64,000 bases of DNA, from NCBI GenBank assembly GCA_039621445.1, contig CP154955.1, forward strand, positions 13,405,000 through 13,468,999. The letters run 5' to 3'. Positions within the stretch are counted from its first letter, which is position 1. Each line of letters starts with the position of its first letter. The position numbers and the translations under genes were made by a program. Source of the DNA: Euglena gracilis (Eukaryota; Euglenida; Euglenophyceae; Euglenales). Positions 57,803 to 64,000 of this stretch are shown one piece after another. Under the pieces are notes generated by a model. The model made no database searches. It had not been told where the DNA came from and saw only the letters and a list, made by a program, of their open reading frames with translations.

Positions 57803-60800
57803 ACCGCTGTGGCAGGCAGGCACCCTGGATGGGTGGGGCGGCCACAGACTGGAGCCTTTAGGCCCCAGCGTCGACCTCGCCACTGACCCTGACAGCCTGC
57901 CAGCCTGCACACACCGGTATTTAATGGTTCAATGCTGCGCTTTGCTGAGTGAGTCTGGGGCCATGTCGCTGAAATTTTCGTGTATGGGTGACAGCCCAGG
58001 CAGGCAGACAGCCCAGGAGCTGCCTGCCTGCCTGTGTGGCTGTCCCATTCCTGACTACAGCAGAATGCCTGACAACTTCTTTGGTGGGCAGGTGACCACA
58101 GGGTCGGGGGGAAAACGAGGACCTTTTCTGGGTGTTGAATTCCAGCTGGAATGATTTCAAGCAATCCTAATTCTGTGTGACAGAAATACAGACATATTGC
58201 TTTTGGTCGTGCATGCAAAGTCCCTGCAGAACGCACTGTGTCATCCATGTGTTTTGTGAAAGATACCAAAATATTTTGGACCTATGGCAACTCAGCAGAA
58301 GCAGCCCCAGGTGGCAACTCTCAAATGTGAGAAGTCAGCCCGTTGAGCCTAGCCCACAACTTCCGGGGGGGGGGTTCTAAGAACCGAGATGGTCACGTCA
58401 TTGCAGTCCCAACTCTGCCGCGAGGAGTTGCCATAATGCCCAGCGCCACCCACCCCTGCATGAACCACACCGCCTTTCCCGGACTGGAACTGTTGCAAAA
58501 GCATGGGTCGGATGCCACAAAAGTGTATGTCACATACTGGCTGAGATTCGCACGGAGCAGCATGACAGCGCGTGGTGGAGCTGGCGGGGTTGCCGTTGGT
58601 GGGACACGGCGGTTCCAATGTGCGCCCGCCGCTGCCATGCCGGATTATGGGCTGGCAGAGGCTTTGTGGCCCGGGGATGAAAACCGACATTCAGTGTGTT
58701 TACCTAAAACAATTTGTGTTCACCAACATCTTTGTAACCACACTCAGTGGATGTCTGGTTGGACACCCATACCAAAAATCGGTGGGGTCATAGAAACCGC
58801 AATCACAAATAAAGTTGAAAGTGCAGCTGGTTGATGACTTTGCAGCTTGGTGGACATTTTTTGGGAGTAGGAATGCCATTGGCTTGTAAAAGGCACCCGC
58901 ACACCTAAGGCAAGTTTTTCTGCGACGGAATTGGTATCAGATGTCCCTTCGCAACGGCTATTTGTTATACAGGATTATTTTGGAGACCACGTGGTGGCAA
59001 TGCCTCTGGTGATCCAGGTTTAGGTTTATATTTTATATTTTATATTCTATACTTTATATTTTTATACTTTTATATATATTTTATATTTTTATACCAGAAT
59101 TTGGAGGGCACTTTCTGAATGTGCATATGTAAACATCTGTATCCATTTGCCTAAAAACGGTGGACAAAATTCTGGCAAACAAATTTCTCAACTTAGCCCC
59201 ACCACACAATTGCCAATCTTCCAGCGGCACCCCAAACGTTGTCTTGCTTGGCGGTTTTTGTAACATTTGTGGCACTTTCCACTTTTAGCAATTCCACTGC
59301 ACCAAAGCTCCAAACCTTCAGGGGGTTGGTCCCTTCACATTCCCAGCCTCGAAATGCCTTTTAAAAAAAACATTTATATTTGCGGAGCAAAGGGGGGAGG
59401 CAGGCGATTGTCGCAACGCATCCCACCCAGTAAAGGAGGGGATGTGGACCTGTGTGACATGCCACAGCCAAACCCCTGATTGCCACCTCGAGGTCTTGGT
59501 GCGCTGACGTTATCCGCACATGAGCAGGCCAGCAAGCGGACGCTCAGAACAGGTGGGAAAACCCAGACGCGTTTTGCTTGCGCTTTTCTTGCGTTGTTTG
59601 ATTTTGGCAAAAACTGTGTTTTTGCGGTTCTTTTACCATTTTTTTTTGCGTCACGTTTTTCGAGGGTCCAGATTGCCTTCGCCCTCCACTCTATCCGGTC
59701 CAAACTCCACCCGGACCTCCAATGGAAACCACGGACAACGTCGCCTGTTCTCACCCGACAGTCGACGGGCGTGCTGGAGGCAGGGTTTTTTTTTTAGTCG
59801 TGGACCGCCGGGGGGGGGAGAGGTAGGGTAGGGTGGCTGGGTCCGGCCGAGCTCCCCCCCCCCCCTGGGGGGGTCCCCCCGGAGGGGGGTGGGATATACT
59901 TTTCGGTGCCGAAGGCGCCGAAAATTTCCGAAGAAGTGCTATTTTTTTAGCACTTTTCGCGATTTTTCGGTCATTTATGGGTTCCCCCGGGACCCCCCCC
60001 CCGGGGGGGCCCCAGGGGGTGGGTGGGTGGGGGACCCCCCCCCCGGTCTTAAAAAAAAACCCCTGTCTGGAGGAGGGGCCGTGCACCCTCCCATTCCCGC
60101 CTGTGCCGCAGCCAATGGCGTCGGGAGACTCGTGGCGGGACCGGCCGCCGTACTGTAAGACCGAGCCGTTCCCCGCGAGGTACGCCGCCCACTGCCCCTG
60201 CGGCACTGTTCCCCCAGGCCCCAACCACTCATCACTGTGTATTTTGTCCCAAGCCTGAGCATGACAGTGCCCCTGTGCTCTACCCCCCCCCCCCTGTGTG
60301 CACTGTGGCTGTTGTTTGGTGCCTTTTATCCCTTCTTCCGGCCTGGCGCTGTTGTCCGCCTCTGGCCCTTTTTGTCTGTGTACGTGGAGGTGGCCGGAGC
60401 CCCCCCCCCCCAGCAAAGCAAGAATGCCAACAGGTCCAAACCACGCATTTCTGAAAGGTACCCTCTCCGATCTGATTCTTGTGCAGCTGCCTCCACCTTG
60501 GGAAACCCTGGACATTGGACATGAAAAGCACTCATCAAAGAAGTCTGCGCAAACAGTGGACGATGTTCAATTGAATTGCCACTCAACCGAGGGAAGACTG
60601 TTGACCATCTTGCCCCCAGCTGTTGAAAGCCTTTTGTAGCCTCCATTGCCAAGGACTAATTTGTTTTCCATGCCCCTTTTGGCAAAAGTGCAAAGCAACT
60701 CTTCACAACATGGCCCGCTCTGAATGATGTTTTTTTTTGGAGGTCTTTCGTTTCAGTTCACCCTGGATTTCGTCAGCGCCCACACTGTATCAGCTTTTTT

Positions 60801-61020
60801 GGGGGGGTTTAGTGAGTGCTTTGGGTGGCGTGGGGGGGGGGGCATTTGCTTGTTGTTTGTGTTGGGGTGGGAAGCGCAATATCACATCCCCTAGCGCTGA
60901 AGACCCCAGGGACCCGACAATGGACAATGGACAATGGACATTTTCGAGGTTGATTGGGTGGCTCAATCCGGGACCCCCCCAAGGGACCCCATAGCGCAAG
61001 GCACGCTATGCCACGCGCGA
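57803..61020. other. Region between the WDR90-like and GFA-like genes
   Basis: Repeats and weak exon-like pieces only. 59,484-59,540 reads LGALTLSAHEQASKRT, with a GTGGGA donor. 60,105-60,151 reads NGVGRLVAGPAAVL between a GCCGCAG acceptor and a GTAAGA donor. Neither could be assigned to a gene. An AATAAA at 58,808 is about 1 kb after the WDR90-like stop. 59,890-60,060 is a poly-C/poly-G block with a GGTGCCGAAGGCGCC palindrome. Confidence 0.35.
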
Positions 61021-61021
61021 T

Positions 61022-61158
61022 ACGCACGATGGAAACAAGGCGGCTGGCCAGCCTCTTTGCGGTGTTCATGTGGGGGCCTGCCCGTTGGTACGAGGTGTGT
61101 GCTGACCCGGTGGACGCCAAGATTTGCCACTGTACGGGCTGCCAGCAGCTACACGCAG
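61022..61158 (+). CDS. GFA-like exon 1, frame break in a G run
   Basis: SLRCSCGG is read in one frame up to five G (61,072-61,076); PARWYEVCADPVDAKICHCT follows in another. A sixth G would join them into the normal GFA N-terminus. The 5' border is uncertain (AG at 61,038 or 61,050). The exon ends CAG|GAGGAT, so no GT donor is available where homology stops. Confidence 0.75.
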
Positions 61159-63939
61159 GAGGATCTGCAAAAGCGAAACATACAAATGCGCAACTGTCAA
61201 GAAAAAGAATGAAATCAAAGATGCTTGGAATCAGATAGAATGTCAGAGAAGGTTTCGATGTCTGCAACCTTCCTGCAGTACCTGCGATTCTCTGCAATTT
61301 CTGCGATTCCTGCAATTTCTTGCAATTTTTCGCGCAAGGCTTTCCCCCCTCATCAACTTGAGATGGGAATTGCAATGCTCTGACCAATGTCCCCCCAAAT
61401 GTCAAGCCTCTCAAAACAAATTTTTCATAAAATTGGTATTTGAGTTCCAAAAAAGATTGATTCTCCCCAAATGTGAAGTGTGTTTTAAAATCCCGCCCCT
61501 GGGGGATTTATATTTGGTGGTGGGTTTAGTTGGAAGATTCTTCTTCATGTGTCACCTTTAGCACAACCATTGTGTATTGTCACGCATTTGGAATTCATGC
61601 AACAATACAATGGGAACCTTGAAGCCATTGTTGGAGAAGTTGTGTTGTTCCTTGTCGCTTGTTGTGTTGTTCCTTGTCGCTTGTTGTCTTGTTCCTTGTC
61701 GCTTGTTGTGTTGTTCCTTGTCGCTTCTTGTGTTGTTCCTTGTCGCTTGTTGTGTTGTTCCTTGTCACCAGTGTTTGTGCGCGAGACGTGAAGAGGCCAT
61801 GCTGACTGAAAAAAAAGGCATTTTTGCAAACATCTGAAACCCAGCCGTTACTGGCCACAGGGATTGGGTGTGCCCTAGCTGCGCAAAAATATCGAAAAAA
61901 GCGTTCATTTACTTGATGCTGTGCTATTGCTTTGCCTTCACACATTCTTTCAATGGCTGTGGCTTTTGTAACTTTTGGATTCGGATCAATAGCTCTATGG
62001 CGTTGTGATTTTGGATTCGAACCTTGCTTTCAATTTTCTGCAATTTTCTGTGATTTTCCCACATTCCCCCCATTCCATTTTTCATGTATATTATATATAT
62101 TATATACATTATATGTATTTCATATTATACATATTATATATTCTATATGCTATATGCATTCCATATACATATATATATATATATATATTATTATACATAT
62201 TATGTACTCCATATTTTATACATATATGTATTTTATATATGTTCCATATTTTTTGAAGACCTACAAAGCAACGCAGGAGACTTGGCTGCCCTTCCTGGGG
62301 CCATGGAGCCCCCATGCAGTGGGCCGCCATCTTCCACAAGCGCGATGTGGGCAAGGCTGCCTGCCAGTGCTGTCTCCCGCCTTTCCGGATTGCAAAACTA
62401 CAATGGATCGAGTGTGGGTATTTCATTTTGACACCCAAATGATAATCCTCCCTGGTCCAGGACTTCAGCAGCCCAAATAAAATAACCCCTCCTGCACGAA
62501 ATCAGGTGAGGCAATTTCAGTTCAAAATAAAAACAGCATATTTTGACAAAAACGACCTGTACCCAAAAATTGAGGCTGTATCCTCCTAAAAAAGTGTCAA
62601 TAATGTACAAAACTTAGAAATTATGTAAAAACGTGCACTTTGGGAAGTGTCTTGAGTATGAAAAATATGCTGAAAGAACATGCACCCCAAACAATATACT
62701 GAACAACATACTCCCCCCCTCCCACTCTGGACTTCGGATGCCCAAATAATGTTATTTAGAGGTTTATGAACATATCACACTACAGCGCACAGACAACTGA
62801 GCGACTTTGACGATCATTATTAAACTTTTCTTCCAAATGATTTGGTGTGTTCCTGGTCACTGAAACCATCATTTTGAACCCCCCCCCCCCCCGACATATT
62901 TCTTGAGTACTGCCCATTTCCCCTCCTTCCCCTTCAAGACACCAAATTTGACATGGAATCAGTATAAATTTGTCGAACCTGGAGTGATTGGCCTCTTCCC
63001 CGTCAATGAAACCCGGTTGCTGGTCAGTCGGAACCGTCGTTTTATTGGAACCTTCCGTCAAGTAGTTCACCATATTCTGCCACGTCCAACACCACAGGCA
63101 CTACTAACTGCTCAGGTGGTTATTTTCATGGATGGGCGAACAGGTGAGCAACTGCGCTGCCTTTCTTCATTTGCGCCATAATGCTTCACCTTCGACTTCA
63201 CCGTCTGCATCCTCAGTCTTCCATTTTAAAGCGTGGCCGACCCACCCCGCACCCCCGAGGGATGGACGGCTGTCTGGGCAGGTCCCCCAAGGCAGCCCAA
63301 GGCACTCCGCCCAGGGTTTGGTCAAATTCAGTGCTACCGAGGTTTTTTGTGGCATGGGTTTGCCTGCTCAGCGTCCCAGCGCTTTCAGGCGGCTTTGGGC
63401 TCGAGGTTCACGGCCGGGGTGGACCAGCTGTACTTCTGGAGCAGTGACCTCCAACAGGCGGCCAGAGGCCTCCCTCCGGACACCCCGTCAAAGTGTAATG
63501 GCGTGTCATGATTCGGGATCCTCGGTTCAAAGTTCAAAAAACACACGTGACACATGTCGTGTCACATGTGTCACATGTGCCACACATGTCATGTCATGCC
63601 ACAGGCGTGACATGTGCCACATATGTCATGTGATGCCACACGTCCTTTTTTTCCCCCGGATTTTCAAAAGGGCCAACGTTGGTGACAGAGTCCACCCGAA
63701 CAAAGCAACGTGGAACTGGCTTATATTTCCCCTGTGACGCTGGACACCTGTTCGTCTCGAAGGTTGGCTGGAGGTTTGATGGAGGGGAGGACCCCCCGGG
63801 GGTCGCCTCACTTCAGACCTTCTTCTCATGCCTCCCTTCCTGAGCCCCAGTCCGACGCGGACCCTCTGGAATTGACACACACGCTGCCCTGCAAGCTGAG
63901 CTGCAACACGTGCCGGGCCCCCATTGCCGATGAGGGGCG
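61022..63939 (+). CDS. GFA/CENP-V-type zinc-fold protein, partial gene span
   Basis: Four exons, in order, spell the glutathione-dependent formaldehyde-activating (GFA, DUF636) fold: a CxCG start (CSCGG, in an adjoining frame), ARWYEVCADPVDAKICHCTG and CQQLHA, then PMQWAAIFHKRD, then SRFTAGVDQLYFWSSDLQQ, then LPCKLSCNTCRAPIADEG. The cysteines of CxCG, CHC-x2-C and C-x3-C-x2-C are the family's zinc ligands, all present if the frame break is an artefact. The subtype with 'LHGAPxQWAAIFHK' is widespread in fungi and protists. Substrate is unknown; many members have no proven glutathione-formaldehyde activity. The 3' end lies beyond the window. Confidence 0.8.
61640..61768 (+). repeat. 20 bp tandem repeat, six units
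   Basis: GTTGTTCCTTGTCGCTTGTT repeated with few changes, in the intron between GFA-like exons 1 and 2. Confidence 0.95.
62080..62240. repeat. AT-rich TATACAT repeats
   Basis: Degenerate TATATACATTATATG-type units; no gene content. Confidence 0.9.
62309..62346 (+). CDS. GFA-like exon 2
   Basis: CATGGAG acceptor, CGAT|GTGGGC donor. PMQWAAIFHKRD, preceded in frame by HGA, is the most diagnostic GFA-subfamily motif. With exon 1 it gives LHAAPMQWAAIFHK. If the upstream ACGCAG at 62,276 is the acceptor the exon is longer. Confidence 0.75.
62936..63142 (+). CDS. Exon-like segment, unassigned
   Basis: A CCTTCAAG acceptor and an ACAG|GTGAGC donor bound a frame with FVEPGVIGLFPVNETRLLVS and ALLTAQVVIFMDGRT. 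It does not fit the GFA fold and lies between GFA-like exons 2 and 3; it may be an alternative exon or chance. Confidence 0.25.
63389..63457 (+). CDS. GFA-like exon 3
   Basis: CGCTTTCAG acceptor in phase 0 after exon 2; AALGSRFTAGVDQLYFWSSD then LQQ matches the 'VxFTxGxxxLxFYSS' strand. The donor in phase is CAG|GCGGCC (GC type). Confidence 0.7.
63540..63650. repeat. CACATGTGTCACATGTGCCA repeats
   Basis: Irregular tandem and inverted CACATG/CATGTG units in the intron before GFA-like exon 4. Confidence 0.85.
63851..63939 (+). CDS. GFA-like exon 4 (3' end not resolved)
   Basis: GCCCCAG acceptor, phase 0. SDADPLELTHTLPCKLSCNT then CRAPIADEG carries the last zinc-binding cysteines and the 'DEGRN' turn position; here Arg is followed by Ser. 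Sequence past the turn no longer looks conserved, so a donor is expected near 63,937. Confidence 0.75.
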
Positions 63940-64000
63940 CTCCCGGGAGGGACCAGGAAGTTGCTTAAGGGTTCACAGGACCCCCAGGGGGAGGGTGGCT

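Noticed and set aside
59690-59770. WD40 exon suggested by RRLFSPDSRRA
   Set aside because: All three plus frames and one minus frame stay open, no phase-consistent borders, and it lies after the WDR90-like stop.
63342-63388. A 47 bp intron joining GLVKFSATE to the GFA-like exon 3
   Set aside because: It is in frame and of RPL9-like size, but exon 3 continues the GFA fold from exon 2 in phase, and the upstream text has no GFA similarity.

Overview
The window is nuclear DNA from a microbial eukaryote. It carries spliceosomal introns, a eukaryotic cytosolic ribosomal protein gene, interstitial TTAGGG repeats and very long simple repeats. A CFA20 + WD40 protein of the WDR90/POC16 (centriole/cilium) family implies a lineage that builds flagella. 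Some exon joins only work if GC or GA donors are allowed; relaxed donors are known from dinoflagellates and haptophytes, but the window does not settle the taxon. All gene calls come from reading conserved motifs, splice sites and exon phase by eye.

Layout. (1) 0.5-3.0 kb: the last exons of an unrecognised plus-strand gene. (2) 3-14 kb: repeats, including two of the four copies of a GACTGACTGG-marked element and a tRNA-like SINE candidate at 10.26 kb. (3) 14.28-15.01 kb: a complete minus-strand RPL9 (uL6) gene with three 49-51 bp introns. (4) 15-27 kb: a dense field of foldback sequences, minisatellites and telomere-like repeats. It contains a 1.37 kb element (25,703-27,076) with terminal inverted repeats and a broken PHD-finger ORF. 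(5) 27-31.6 kb: repeats, including a 250 bp CA microsatellite. (6) 31.67-57.80 kb: one plus-strand WDR90/POC16-like gene of about 27 small exons (about 940 codons). Its introns hold most of the microsatellites, a 41-nt poly-C and two more GACTGACTGG elements. Most of its exon phases chain correctly. (7) 61.0-64.0 kb: four exons of a GFA/CENP-V-type zinc-fold gene running off the right edge.

The most interesting non-genic signal is a shared architecture of many foldbacks. Inverted repeats of unrelated sequence are either capped by a GGCGCC-TTC/GAA-GGCGCC-like hairpin or bounded by poly-C on one side and poly-G on the other. The TIR element with a PHD-finger ORF is the best mobile-element candidate. 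Several reading-frame breaks in otherwise conserved exons, some at homopolymers, may be assembly indels, so they should be checked against reads before decay is inferred.
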